Positions 8,247 to 16,442 of a stretch of 29,981 bases of DNA are shown piece after piece. The translations under genes and the position numbers were made by a program. Origin of the DNA: Bacillota bacterium. Lineage in GTDB: Bacteria; Bacillota; Clostridia; Christensenellales; Aristaeellaceae. Below the pieces are notes generated by a model. The model was given only the letters and a program-made list of their open reading frames with translations, had not been told where the DNA came from and ran no database searches. Within the stretch, counting starts at the first letter, position 1; each line of letters begins with the position of its first letter. Location: the NCBI GenBank assembly GCA_023404715.1, contig JAEYAR010000209.1:1-29981 (forward strand), given 5' to 3'.

Positions 8247-9170
8247 ATGCACAGGCTTCCAAACAGAGGCCGCAGGGTGACGCTACGCGACACCTGGCCG
8301 TACCACCTGCTCATTTTGCCGGGGCTGCTGGTGATCGTGATCTATACGATCATCCCTTTTTTCGGCAATGTCATCGCCTTTCAAAACTTCAAGCCGATTC
8401 TGGGCTTTACCCGCTCCAAGTGGGTCGGGCTGGAGAATTTCGAGTACATGTTCAGGCTCAAGGATACGTACAAGATCTTTCGCAACTCGCTGATCATCGC
8501 CTCGCTCAAGCTGATCCTGTCGCTCGTAGCCTCTATCTTTTTTTCGATTCTCCTGCATGAGGCGCGCGGAGTAAGGCTGAAGAAGGGCGTACAGACGATC
8601 TGCTTTTTGCCGCACTTCTTATCCTGGGTCATCCTGGCGACCATCTTCAAAAACATCTTCGGGGACTCGGGCCTGGTCAATACGCTGCTCGTGCAGCTGG
8701 GCATCGCCCAGGGCAGCGTGAACTTCCTGGGCTCCAACGTATGGTTTCGTGCGCTCATCGTCGGCACGGACGTTTGGAAGGAGTTTGGCTACGGGTCGAT
8801 CATTTTCATCGCCGCGCTCGCGGGCATCAGCCCCGAGCTCTACGAGGCGGCGGACATCGACGGGGCGAGCCGCCTGGCCAAGATCTGGCATATAACGATG
8901 CCCGGCATTCTGGTAACCGTCGCGCTGGTGGCGACGCTCAACCTCGCGAACATCCTCAACGCGGGCTTTGATCAGGTATATAACATGTATAGCCCGGTCG
9001 TATACGAGACGGGCGACATTATCGATACATACGTCTACCGCATGAGCTTTATCAACGCGCAGTATTCGATGGCGACGGCCGTGGGCCTGCTCAAGTCGGC
9101 CGTGAGCTTCATCATGATCACCTTTTCGTACTTCATCGCTTACCGCTTTGCCGGATACCGGCTATTTTGA
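8247..9170 (+). CDS. ABC sugar transporter permease (LplB/MalF type)
   Basis: A 307-aa inner-membrane permease with about six hydrophobic segments starting near residue 20 (Y-H-L-L-I-L-P-G-L-L-V-I-V-I-Y). A BPD_transp EAA loop (E-A-A-D-I-D-G-A, about residues 200-207) contacts the ATPase. Its P-F-F-G-N-V-I-A-F-Q-N-F-K start is typical of the LplB subfamily. The ATG at 8247 has GGAGGGG about 7 nt upstream; a longer open frame from 8067 overlaps the binding-protein gene and the hairpin and is not used. It pairs with the next permease. The substrate is unknown but presumably matches the binding protein. Confidence 0.94.
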   Translation: MHRLPNRGRRVTLRDTWPYHLLILPGLLVIVIYTIIPFFGNVIAFQNFKPILGFTRSKWVGLENFEYMFRLKDTYKIFRNSLIIASLKLILSLVASIFFSILLHEARGVRLKKGVQTICFLPHFLSWVILATIFKNIFGDSGLVNTLLVQLGIAQGSVNFLGSNVWFRALIVGTDVWKEFGYGSIIFIAALAGISPELYEAADIDGASRLAKIWHITMPGILVTVALVATLNLANILNAGFDQVYNMYSPVVYETGDIIDTYVYRMSFINAQYSMATAVGLLKSAVSFIMITFSYFIAYRFAGYRLF

Positions 9171-9181
9171 GGAGGGATACG

Positions 9182-10069
9182 ATGAAACGATATCATTCGC
9201 TCGAAGATACGGTGTTCGACGCGGTGGTCATGGCGCTGCTGCTGCTCACGGGCCTTTTATGCCTGCTGCCGCTTATGCATATCCTCGCGCTTTCTATGAG
9301 CAGCAAGACCGCGGCGCTCGCCGGTCATGTCTACATCTGGCCGGTCGATTGGACGTTCACGCCCTATAAGACGCTGATTCAGGATGCGAAATTTACACAG
9401 GCGATGTGCATCTCGGTGCAGCGCGTAGCGCTCGGCGGGCTGCTCAACTTTCTGCTCACGATCGCCTGCGCCTATCCGCTGTCGCTGGAGGCCAGGCAGT
9501 TTCCAGCCCGCAACGTATACATCTGGATCTTCGTGTTCGCGATGCTCTTCGGCGCGAGCATCGTGCCGTGGTACTTCGTGATCAAGTACACGGGCCTGAT
9601 CGACAGCATCTGGGCGCTGGTGGTGCCGGGCGCGCTGCCGGTATATAACATGATTTTGCTGATGAATTTCTTTCGAAACGAGCCGCTGGCGATCAAAGAG
9701 GCCGCGACGATCGACGGGGTCAACGCCTTTCAGATGATGACGCGCATCTACGTGCCGCTGGCCATGCCCGCGATCGCGACGGTGACGGTGTTCAGCGTCG
9801 TCGGCCACTGGAACAACTTCTTCGACGGCCTGCTGCTCATCAACTCGCCCGCGAAGATCCCGCTGCAGACCTATATCCAGACGCTGACGAACACGAACAT
9901 CGTCATTACCTCCTCTTCGATGACGCAGGAGGAGCTGGAGGCATTGACGTCGCTCAAGACGTTTAACGCGGCGAAGATCGTAGCGGCGGCCATCCCGGTC
10001 GCGGTGTTCTACCCGTTCATGCAGAAGTTTTTCGTCTCCGGCATCTCTTTGGGGTCGGTAAAGGGATGA
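9182..10069 (+). CDS. ABC sugar transporter permease (YtcP/MalG type)
   Basis: A 295-aa permease with six predicted membrane segments, the first at about 18-40. The EAA-loop motif is I-K-E-A-A-T-I-D-G-V-N, starting near residue 172. The C-terminus F-V-S-G-I-S-L-G-S-V-K-G is the characteristic end of YtcP-family permeases and recurs almost identically in the second importer at 18007. The ATG at 9182 has GAGGAGG (9169-9175) 6 nt upstream and lies 11 bp after the previous stop. It ends the operon and is followed by a strong terminator. Confidence 0.95.
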   Translation: MKRYHSLEDTVFDAVVMALLLLTGLLCLLPLMHILALSMSSKTAALAGHVYIWPVDWTFTPYKTLIQDAKFTQAMCISVQRVALGGLLNFLLTIACAYPLSLEARQFPARNVYIWIFVFAMLFGASIVPWYFVIKYTGLIDSIWALVVPGALPVYNMILLMNFFRNEPLAIKEAATIDGVNAFQMMTRIYVPLAMPAIATVTVFSVVGHWNNFFDGLLLINSPAKIPLQTYIQTLTNTNIVITSSSMTQEELEALTSLKTFNAAKIVAAAIPVAVFYPFMQKFFVSGISLGSVKG

Positions 10070-10072
10070 CGA

Positions 10073-10127
10073 AGGGGGCATCTCTCCCGATACTTATTGT
10101 ATCGTTTTGAGATTGCCCCCTATTTTT
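10073..10127 (+). terminator. Intrinsic terminator of the first sugar-importer operon
   Basis: A large hairpin: AGGGGGCA-TCTC (10073-10084) pairs with GAGA and TGCCCCCT (10109-10121) with a small bulge, and an inner stem CGATAC/GTATCG (10088-10104) is present. It is followed by TATTTTT. It separates this operon from the convergent gene ending at 10127. Confidence 0.9.
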
Positions 10128-12235
10128 CATTCCGCTGTATGTAGATAGGGTTCCATGAGCATGCACACCATCTGCGCGTCCTCACGAGCTTGCGGCACGA
10201 GGTCTGCGACGCTCACCAGGCGCCCGTTCATGCGGGTCAGGCGCTGCGGCGCGTAGCGTGCGTCCACGTGCGCAGCATAGCGCGACCAGCGCGCGAGGGC
10301 GTCCTCTGCCAGCGCAATAGCGACGGACGGGTCCGCGCCGGGCCCTTCCGTCAGCACGCGCTGCACCGCGACGGCCGTGCGTAGCTTCTGAGCGAAAAAA
10401 AGACCCAGCAGCGCAAGGCCGCGGAAGTCCTCCGCAAGGTCCTGCGCCTCGCCGCAAAGCGTGCCCAGCTGCGCCAGCAAATCTATGGTTTGCGCGCAAT
10501 CGCGCTCCACGTGCGCGGAGGTCTGCTCGGGGGTTACGCGGCCCTCCGGCGCGCATTGCCCGGCGCGCTCCAGCGCGCAGGCCTCACGTACGCTCAGGCG
10601 TCCGGAGCCCGGCTGGGCGGGCGCAGAGATGTAGTCGTGTACGTCGTGGAAGACGACGCTCTTGCCTACGTGGCCTGAACAGCCTTGCCACGCGACGCCG
10701 CAGTTGGCTTCGGGATAGTGCTGAAAGTCAAAGTCGTGCCAGTGCGCCATGTTGACGCGCGGCAATATCCAGCCTGAAGCCTCCCCGGCCTGGCGCAGAA
10801 GGCACGCCGTTTTTGCATCCGTGGCCAGTTGACGGCGCAGGTAGCCTTCGAAATAAGCGTCCTCCAGCGATGGGTCGTAGGAAAGCCGCCCCCAGATCGC
10901 CATCTCGTAGGCCCGGCGGCGCAGCACGGTACGGTGTACGCAACCGCGCTGCAAGTAATCGCGTCCCCACGTGTACCCGTCGGGCCCCAGCATAAACCCC
11001 TCCATTTTCTCCAGCGGCATGTGGCGGATGTACGCGCGGGCGAAGGAGATGCCTCCCCAGCGGTGCATGTACAGGTCGTCGTTTCGCAAGGTGAGAAAGG
11101 TACGCTGGCCCTCCGGCAACGAGGCGTAAAACGCATTGCCAAACGTGGGCGTGGGCGAGCTGTACATGTGCGCCTGTGAGTGTTTAAAGCTGAGGCTGAG
11201 CTTCACCGGCATGTGCGCGAAGGCCGCCTGAATCTCCTTTGCACCGCTCATGTGCTGGCGGTGGATAAACGTAAAGTCCCGCCGTCCGTCAGGAATCGCG
11301 TCCCGCACGCCCGCGCCATACGTCGCGGCCAGCCAGCGCACGTCGCCCAGCACGTCGGCGTCCGGCTTGCGTCCGACCGACATCCGCTCGCCTGCCGTGA
11401 CGCCGATGCCCTTGAGCAGCGGATAGGTATCGATCATCGCCCTGACGCTTTGGCGAAAGTAATCCTGCGTGACCGGATTGTCCAGGTCATCCGTGATGCC
11501 GTATCCTGACCCTTCTGTGCCGTAGACGAACACGTTCCATGTCATCACGATGAAGTCGATGCCCCGGTTCGCCCCGTAACGCATGACGCGACGCCAAAAG
11601 GCGATCTTCTCGTCCATCGTGATTCGCTTGACCACGGTCAAGCTCCGGCGAAGCCGCTCGGTCATCATGCCATAGCCCATCATGGAAGCGCCGAAGACGG
11701 GTTCGGCGGTGCGCATGACGTCGGGTAGCGCCACGCGTTCGTAGCCGGGCACGCGCACCATGGAGGGGAAGGGATGCAGGTTCCAAAGGGAAACGAGGTT
11801 GTACTTGTCCAGGCACAGCTGATCCAGCAGCTCGTGCCAGAACTGTTCGTCCCACATGTCAGGGATGCTGTGCCACGCGCTGTCCGACGCGTCGGAATAG
11901 CTGGGCGTGCGCGCGTCCAGCGGGATATTGAGCTTGATGCCGCGCCGCTCCACGGCCGGGGCGCGAACACCCGTGGGTATCGGGCGGCCATCGCGCAGGG
12001 TGTCCGCCAGGTCAATTAGGCCGTACAGGCAGCCGCGTTCGCCGCCTGCTAGCGCGAGCCCATGCGACGTCTCTTCGACGGTATAGCCCTGCGCGGAGGC
12101 GGGATGAGCGCCCGGCCAGTGCAGAGCGCCAGCCTCGCTTTGTAGGTTGTATACTTGAATACTGGGGATTTCCGCGATCCCGTCCAGTTGTTGCGATCCG
12201 AATTCGATCATCGGCGTGCTGCCGTATACTTGCAT
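10127..12235 (-). CDS. Putative glycoside hydrolase, GH67/GH20-like N-terminal domain with TIM-barrel-like core
   Basis: A 702-aa protein with no signal peptide, so probably cytoplasmic. Residues about 1-95 resemble the N-terminal domain shared by alpha-glucuronidases (GH67) and hexosaminidases: a beta-rich stretch ending in G-C-L-Y-G-L-I-D-L-A-D-T-L-R-D-G, then an R-R-G-I-K-L-N strand that begins a barrel-like core. Acidic residues that could be catalytic are Glu283 in GVTAGERM and Asp386/Asp387 in LRNDDLYMHRW; this is a guess from position, not a match. The C-terminal ~200 residues are helical. It is the last gene of the seven-gene operon, starting 9 bp after the dehydrogenase stop, with AGGAGG 5 nt upstream of the ATG. 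I cannot name its substrate; a uronic-acid-containing oligosaccharide is one possibility. Confidence 0.6.
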   Translation of the reverse strand: MQVYGSTPMIEFGSQQLDGIAEIPSIQVYNLQSEAGALHWPGAHPASAQGYTVEETSHGLALAGGERGCLYGLIDLADTLRDGRPIPTGVRAPAVERRGIKLNIPLDARTPSYSDASDSAWHSIPDMWDEQFWHELLDQLCLDKYNLVSLWNLHPFPSMVRVPGYERVALPDVMRTAEPVFGASMMGYGMMTERLRRSLTVVKRITMDEKIAFWRRVMRYGANRGIDFIVMTWNVFVYGTEGSGYGITDDLDNPVTQDYFRQSVRAMIDTYPLLKGIGVTAGERMSVGRKPDADVLGDVRWLAATYGAGVRDAIPDGRRDFTFIHRQHMSGAKEIQAAFAHMPVKLSLSFKHSQAHMYSSPTPTFGNAFYASLPEGQRTFLTLRNDDLYMHRWGGISFARAYIRHMPLEKMEGFMLGPDGYTWGRDYLQRGCVHRTVLRRRAYEMAIWGRLSYDPSLEDAYFEGYLRRQLATDAKTACLLRQAGEASGWILPRVNMAHWHDFDFQHYPEANCGVAWQGCSGHVGKSVVFHDVHDYISAPAQPGSGRLSVREACALERAGQCAPEGRVTPEQTSAHVERDCAQTIDLLAQLGTLCGEAQDLAEDFRGLALLGLFFAQKLRTAVAVQRVLTEGPGADPSVAIALAEDALARWSRYAAHVDARYAPQRLTRMNGRLVSVADLVPQAREDAQMVCMLMEPYLHTAE

Positions 12236-12244
12236 GTCCGCCTC

Positions 12245-13186
12245 CTATGCGTTTACGACGTTCTGTGGCGCGCCCTGCAGGAACGCGGCCAGGTTTTGGA
12301 CGGCTACGTCCATCAGGCGTTGGCGCGACTCCTTGGGAGCCCAGGCGATGTGCGGGGTGATCAGGCAGTTGTCCAGGCCCAGCAACGGATTGTCGCGCGC
12401 GATGGGCTCGGTGGAGACGACGTCCACCGCTGCGCCGGCCACCTTGCCGTTCATCAGCGCGGCGCGCAGGTCCGCCTCGTCGATGAGGGGGCCGCGCGAC
12501 GTATTGACGAGTAGCACGCCGTCCTTCATCTGTGCGATGGATGCAGCGTTGATCATGCGCTGCGTCGCCGGGAGCAGGGGGCAGTGTAGAGTGATCACGT
12601 CGCTCTCGCGCAGCAGCACGTCTAGTGCCACGCTCTCTGGGGCGTGGACGTACTTGTCGTAGGCCAGTACGCGCATGCCAAACGCGCGGGCGATGCGGGC
12701 CGTCGCCTGGCCGATCCGCCCGAAACCGACGACGCCTATCGTCTTGTCTGCGAGTTCCACGAGCGGGTAATCCCAAAAGCAAAAGTCCCTGCACTCGGAC
12801 CAGCGCCCCTGCTGTACCGCCTGCGCGTGGTGTCCTACGCGATGGCACAACTCCAGCAGCAGCGCGAAAACGTATTGTGCCACGGCGGCGGTACCGTAGG
12901 TGGGGATGTTGGAGACGGGGATGCCGCGCGTCCTGGCCGCCTCTACGTCGACGACGTTGTAGCCCGTCGCCAGCACGCCGATGAACCGAAGCGCCCGCGC
13001 GTCCGCGATCGTCTCACGCGTGAGCGGCGTCTTGTTGGTATAGACCGCCTGGGCGCCTGCGATGCGCGCCCCAACCTCCTGCGGTAGGGTGCGGTCGTAG
13101 ACCGTCAGGTCCCCCAATGTCTCAAAACCCGACCAGCTCAGATCCCCCGGATTTTCCGTATAACCGTCCAGTATGACGATTTTCAT
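12245..13186 (-). CDS. D-isomer-specific 2-hydroxyacid dehydrogenase (NAD-dependent)
   Basis: A 313-aa enzyme of the phosphoglycerate/hydroxypyruvate/D-lactate dehydrogenase superfamily. The NAD-binding Rossmann motif is GFGRIG (154-159), with the acidic residue of Y-D (176-177) at the end of the next strand. The catalytic triad is complete: Arg231 in NTSRGPLID, Glu260 in VVSTEP and His279 in ITPHIAWA. It interconverts a 2-keto acid and a D-2-hydroxyacid. The start is placed at ATG 13186 because AAGGAGG (13194-13200) lies 7 nt upstream; a GTG at 13192 is too close to it. It lies between an isomerase-like gene and a glycosidase-like gene, suggesting it handles a sugar-acid or glycerate-like intermediate of the same pathway. 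Confidence 0.93.
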   Translation of the reverse strand: MKIVILDGYTENPGDLSWSGFETLGDLTVYDRTLPQEVGARIAGAQAVYTNKTPLTRETIADARALRFIGVLATGYNVVDVEAARTRGIPVSNIPTYGTAAVAQYVFALLLELCHRVGHHAQAVQQGRWSECRDFCFWDYPLVELADKTIGVVGFGRIGQATARIARAFGMRVLAYDKYVHAPESVALDVLLRESDVITLHCPLLPATQRMINAASIAQMKDGVLLVNTSRGPLIDEADLRAALMNGKVAGAAVDVVSTEPIARDNPLLGLDNCLITPHIAWAPKESRQRLMDVAVQNLAAFLQGAPQNVVNA

Positions 13187-13199
13187 GCGCACGCCTCCT

Positions 13200-14108
13200 T
13201 TATACCATTGACCAGGCGCGGTTCAAATACCGTTTGGCGTTGGCGATGACCATCTCTGTGTCCTCGTCTCCCCAGGGCTTGACCTCGAAGGACACGATAC
13301 GCTGCCGCTCGGGCGTGAGATAGCCCACGTCGATGAGCTTACGCAGGAAGGCTGCGAGCTCGTCGACGCCGTTTTCATCGTTTGGGAAGCCAAAGCGCGG
13401 ATGCTGGTCGCCGTAGGCCGGTGCGCCCACCTTGAGCACGCAATTGCCGATGTGCGCATGACGCAGATAGGGGACGATGGGATCGATGCTCTCGCCGATC
13501 GTCTCGTGCAGTTGCGGGATGTGCGACAGGTCGCTCAACAGGCCGAAATTGTTATATTCAACGCTGATTTCCTTTGCAAAGCGTGCGGCGAGTTTCGCCG
13601 GGCCGATCAGGCTTCTCTTTTCAACGTCAAAGTCAAAGATCTCCAAATGGACGGCTAGGTTGCCGTGCGCTTTGGCGTGTGCGCACAGCTCGCGCGTGCT
13701 GAGCAGCAGCTTCCGGTAGCTCTCTTCCTTCGTCCGCTCCTCGTAGGGGCCCGCCAGATAGGCGATGCCCTCGCACCCCAGCGCCTGCGCCTCCTCGATG
13801 CAGCGCTTCATGCGTTCGACTGCGCGGGTACGTAGCGCTTCGTCCAGGCTGTTGACGTTCTCTTGGTTGCGCATTAGTTGCGGCTGGGCGCCGTATACCA
13901 TCGCGATACCACTCTGTGCGGCCAAGGCGCGTATGCGTTCGCGCACAGAGGGATCTGCGATGTGCGTCACTTCGACGCAGTCGAAATAGTCATCCTCGAG
14001 GATCCGGCGGATTGTCCGCTCGACGTCCCCCTCGCCGCTCATCGCGAACGGATAGGCCATGAAGTGGATCAGGCCCACCTTCATGTATTTCTTCATGCTT
14101 TCGAACAT
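13200..14108 (-). CDS. Sugar phosphate isomerase/epimerase (xylose-isomerase-like TIM barrel)
   Basis: A 302-aa protein of the AP-endonuclease-2/xylose-isomerase-like TIM-barrel family. The strands carry the expected metal-ligand pattern: Glu in V-H-L-E-I-F-D, Asp and His in L-L-S-D-L-S-H-I-P-Q-L-H-E, His in H-A-H-I-G-N, and Glu in S-F-E-V-K-P-W-G. Such enzymes isomerise or epimerise sugars, inositols or hydroxypyruvate-type acids using a divalent metal. Start ATG 14108 has AGGAGG 8 nt upstream; the first codons overlap the 3' end of the preceding gene by 16 bp, showing translational coupling. A longer frame to 14192 lies wholly inside that gene and is rejected. The substrate is unknown. Confidence 0.88.
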   Translation of the reverse strand: MFESMKKYMKVGLIHFMAYPFAMSGEGDVERTIRRILEDDYFDCVEVTHIADPSVRERIRALAAQSGIAMVYGAQPQLMRNQENVNSLDEALRTRAVERMKRCIEEAQALGCEGIAYLAGPYEERTKEESYRKLLLSTRELCAHAKAHGNLAVHLEIFDFDVEKRSLIGPAKLAARFAKEISVEYNNFGLLSDLSHIPQLHETIGESIDPIVPYLRHAHIGNCVLKVGAPAYGDQHPRFGFPNDENGVDELAAFLRKLIDVGYLTPERQRIVSFEVKPWGDEDTEMVIANAKRYLNRAWSMV

Positions 14109-16180
14109 AACGTTTCCTCCTGTTCCGCATTGGCATCTGCGATGCGCAAGACTTCCCACACGCAAAGCCTGGGTACTGTCACCTGCGCCCAACCGTCTGC
14201 GAGCACCGCTTGCAGCGCGCGGCCAGATTGTAGGCAGGTTACATGGGGTGGCAAGGCCTTGGGCCAGCGCATCCTGACCGTTATGTCCGATAGCGGCACG
14301 CAGGCGGCAAGCGGACGCTGACCGACGCCGTTTACCAGGTGGACAAGCGTGGCATGGTCGTTTTGATAAGCCATGACCTGTAGCCCGCGAACGTTCGTGC
14401 AGGCGATCTCCCTCGCATCTCCGAGCAGCAGATTCACAGCGTTTTCGACGAGACGGGCGTGCTCGTCCAGCTTATATTCCGTCACCAAAGCGGAGATTTC
14501 AAAGGGCATGAGCATGCATCCACCCTGTGCATGCGGCCTGTAAAGGCACAGCGGCAGGTCTGTCTGCGGGTTTTGGATCGATGCGCGCTCAGGTGGAGCA
14601 CCCACGGCTTCGGGCGGCGCGAAGGGCGGCACGAGGGTGGCGAGCACCTGTGTGCCCTCGTCGGTATGGACGTATTGCACCACGCCGCGGTGCGCGATGA
14701 TGGGCGTCTGCTCGAAGCCCGTGCGCAGCGCATCGCCCTCAAAGCGCAGATAGCTTGCGACGAGCGGTTCGCTCCTGTATACGTCCTGTGTGATGCCCAG
14801 CATCGCATAGGCTTGCGGGCAGGTTCCGGGCATCACGCCTTCGACTAGCACGCGGCCGCCGTTTTCGATAAACGCATATAACGCATCCGTCAGCGGTTCG
14901 TCCAACGTGTTGCCGCACGGCACGACGAGCACACGATAGCCTGCCAGCCTGCCGGAGAGCAGCTGCTCGCGTAGCAGTACGTCGAAAAGGATTTGCCGGT
15001 CGATCATCGCTTCGGCCCAGCCCTCCGCAGCATTGCCCGCTTGGCCGATGAACGCCTTCTCTAGACCGCCTTTGCCTTCCATGCTCCACATCAGGGCGAC
15101 TTTGGCACACGATCGCGCGCCATCCATCTCGTCTTCTACAGCCATGATCTGATGGTTAATGTCCGAAACGCATTTCAGGATGCGCTTATCTGTGATCGTG
15201 TCCGCAAAGCCTGTGATGGAGTGCCAAATCTGCCCGCCGTTGGCGGGCACCTGGCTCATCCAATACATGTATTCCGCGGGCGGCAGCCCCGTGTGGCGCC
15301 AATCCATGCCGGGGCAGGAGTGGATAATGCCAAATGGCTTAGGGATGTCCGGTTCGGATCGCCCGAGCCGGATACACAGCGCGGGTTTCCAGCTCTGGGG
15401 AATCTGCCGCCAGCCCAGGGAGAGCACGTCCTGCGGCTCTGCGCAGATCATATCGCACGTGGCCAGGCGGTCGAAGAGGTTGTCGTGCGAGATGGCGTAG
15501 TAGAGGATCAGCGGGATGTCGGGCTTGACGGACTTGACGGCTGCGTCCCACTTTTCCACATTGTCGCGCAGTATGCGGCTCAACCAATCGCGTTCGTAGA
15601 GCGTGGGGTCATCAGGCAGCGTCTTGCCGTACATACCCATATATTTTTCTTTGCAGTGATCGCAGTGACAGTCGCCGGGGTGCGGCGCGTTGAAGAATAC
15701 ACCGTCGATGTCGTAGCGTGCAAGGGATTCGAGCAGCACGGGTACGGCTACTTTCTCATTGCGATAGCCGCTGTTGATGCAGGTGGAGTAGAGCAGATCC
15801 CAATTGCCCGGGCGCGTCGCGCCGGTGATGACGCCCTTGCCGGCTACGTCTCGCATGAACCACGACGGCCGCATCTGATAGGCATGGTCGTTCGCCTTGG
15901 AAAAATCGTAACGCGCGACCAGTCGGATACCGCGCGCATGGCATGCGTCGATCAGCGCCTCCAGCAGGTCAAAATCCCGGGGAAGGTATTCGTTCACCCG
16001 ATGATACGGCACCTGCGTCGGGTACCAGGCGTAGATGCCGCCTACGTTCATGACCAACACATTGCCGCCCATCTCGAGCGTCTGCTGTGCGATCCTTTCG
16101 GGATCCATCTTAGGCGTATCCTGCACCTGCAGGTTTGTCTGGATCACACGCAGCGGCTGTTTCCACCAAAGCTTCTCCAT
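14093..16180 (-). CDS. Putative glycoside hydrolase of GHL6 / beta-galactosidase-trimerisation architecture
   Basis: A 695-aa cytoplasmic protein. Residues about 10-330 look like a TIM barrel of the 'hypothetical glycosyl hydrolase 6' kind: G-G-N-V-L-V-M-N-V-G-G-I-Y, D-A-C-H-A-R-G-I-R-L-V-A-R-Y-D-F-S-K, then D-G-V-F-F-N. A CHCDHC cluster (Cys171, Cys173, Cys176) could bind a metal. Residues about 355-520 resemble the flavodoxin-like trimerisation domain of GH42 (Y-R-V-L-V-V-P-C-G-N-T-L-D, then F-I-E-N-G-G-R-V-L-V-E). The tail is beta-rich. Glu248 in ICAEPQD is a candidate catalytic residue. Start ATG 16180 has AAAGGAGG 5-6 nt upstream. It directly follows the binding protein and hairpin mosaic and is coupled to the isomerase. 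The substrate is not assignable. Confidence 0.7.
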   Translation of the reverse strand: MEKLWWKQPLRVIQTNLQVQDTPKMDPERIAQQTLEMGGNVLVMNVGGIYAWYPTQVPYHRVNEYLPRDFDLLEALIDACHARGIRLVARYDFSKANDHAYQMRPSWFMRDVAGKGVITGATRPGNWDLLYSTCINSGYRNEKVAVPVLLESLARYDIDGVFFNAPHPGDCHCDHCKEKYMGMYGKTLPDDPTLYERDWLSRILRDNVEKWDAAVKSVKPDIPLILYYAISHDNLFDRLATCDMICAEPQDVLSLGWRQIPQSWKPALCIRLGRSEPDIPKPFGIIHSCPGMDWRHTGLPPAEYMYWMSQVPANGGQIWHSITGFADTITDKRILKCVSDINHQIMAVEDEMDGARSCAKVALMWSMEGKGGLEKAFIGQAGNAAEGWAEAMIDRQILFDVLLREQLLSGRLAGYRVLVVPCGNTLDEPLTDALYAFIENGGRVLVEGVMPGTCPQAYAMLGITQDVYRSEPLVASYLRFEGDALRTGFEQTPIIAHRGVVQYVHTDEGTQVLATLVPPFAPPEAVGAPPERASIQNPQTDLPLCLYRPHAQGGCMLMPFEISALVTEYKLDEHARLVENAVNLLLGDAREIACTNVRGLQVMAYQNDHATLVHLVNGVGQRPLAACVPLSDITVRMRWPKALPPHVTCLQSGRALQAVLADGWAQVTVPRLCVWEVLRIADANAEQEETLCSKA

Positions 16181-16199
16181 ACGTACCTCCTTTATCAAA

Positions 16200-16228
16200 C
16201 GGGGAGGGGAAGACATATCCCCTCCCCG
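16200..16228. repeat. 29-bp palindromic repeat, copy 1
   Basis: Arms CGGGGAGGGG and CCCCTCCCCG with the loop aagacatat. It is identical in all 29 positions to the copy at 16408-16436 and lies just upstream of the ribosome site of the GHL6-like gene. Confidence 0.9.
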
Positions 16229-16235
16229 CCGCGTG

Positions 16236-16265
16236 TCGACAAAGTGGCGTCTGCCACTTTGTCGA
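16236..16265. repeat. 13-bp perfect inverted repeat in hairpin mosaic
   Basis: TCGACAAAGTGGC (16236-16248) pairs with GCCACTTTGTCGA (16253-16265) around a 4-nt loop. No U tract follows on either strand. Its outer TCGACA half recurs near 16397-16402. Confidence 0.85.
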
Positions 16266-16278
16266 GTTTACGGGTGAC

Positions 16279-16315
16279 TTTTTCCTGCGCAAAATGGCAT
16301 TTTGCTGCGGAAAAA
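16279..16315. repeat. Imperfect long inverted repeat in hairpin mosaic
   Basis: TTTTTCC and GGAAAAA arms enclose a symmetric tgc/tgc mismatch and an inner GCAAAAT/ATTTTGC stem with a 3-nt loop. The T-rich outer arm would give a U tract on the plus strand only before, not after, the stem. Confidence 0.75.
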
Positions 16316-16323
16316 TCCCCGCC

Positions 16324-16342
16324 CCGCCGGCAAAGCCGGCGG
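16324..16342. repeat. 8-bp GC-rich inverted repeat in hairpin mosaic
   Basis: CCGCCGGC and GCCGGCGG around the loop aaa. It is the fourth hairpin in the 237-bp cluster between the binding-protein and GHL6-like genes. Confidence 0.75.
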
Positions 16343-16407
16343 ATACGATTACAGTCTTGCAGACGGCTTTTGGTTTGTCTGACTTCGATAGGTTTGTCGA
16401 CAGTCTG

Positions 16408-16436
16408 CGGGGAGGGGAAGACATATCCCCTCCCCG
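16408..16436. repeat. 29-bp palindromic repeat, copy 2
   Basis: A perfect second copy of the repeat at 16200, 208 bp away, ending 6 bp before the stop codon of the binding-protein gene. The two copies bound the hairpin cluster like the ends of a small mosaic element. Confidence 0.9.
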
Positions 16437-16442
16437 GTCATC

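Noticed and set aside
16200..16436. CRISPR array
   Set aside because: Only two copies of the 29-bp unit occur, with a single 179-bp interval filled by other palindromes; there are no spacers of regular size and no cas genes.
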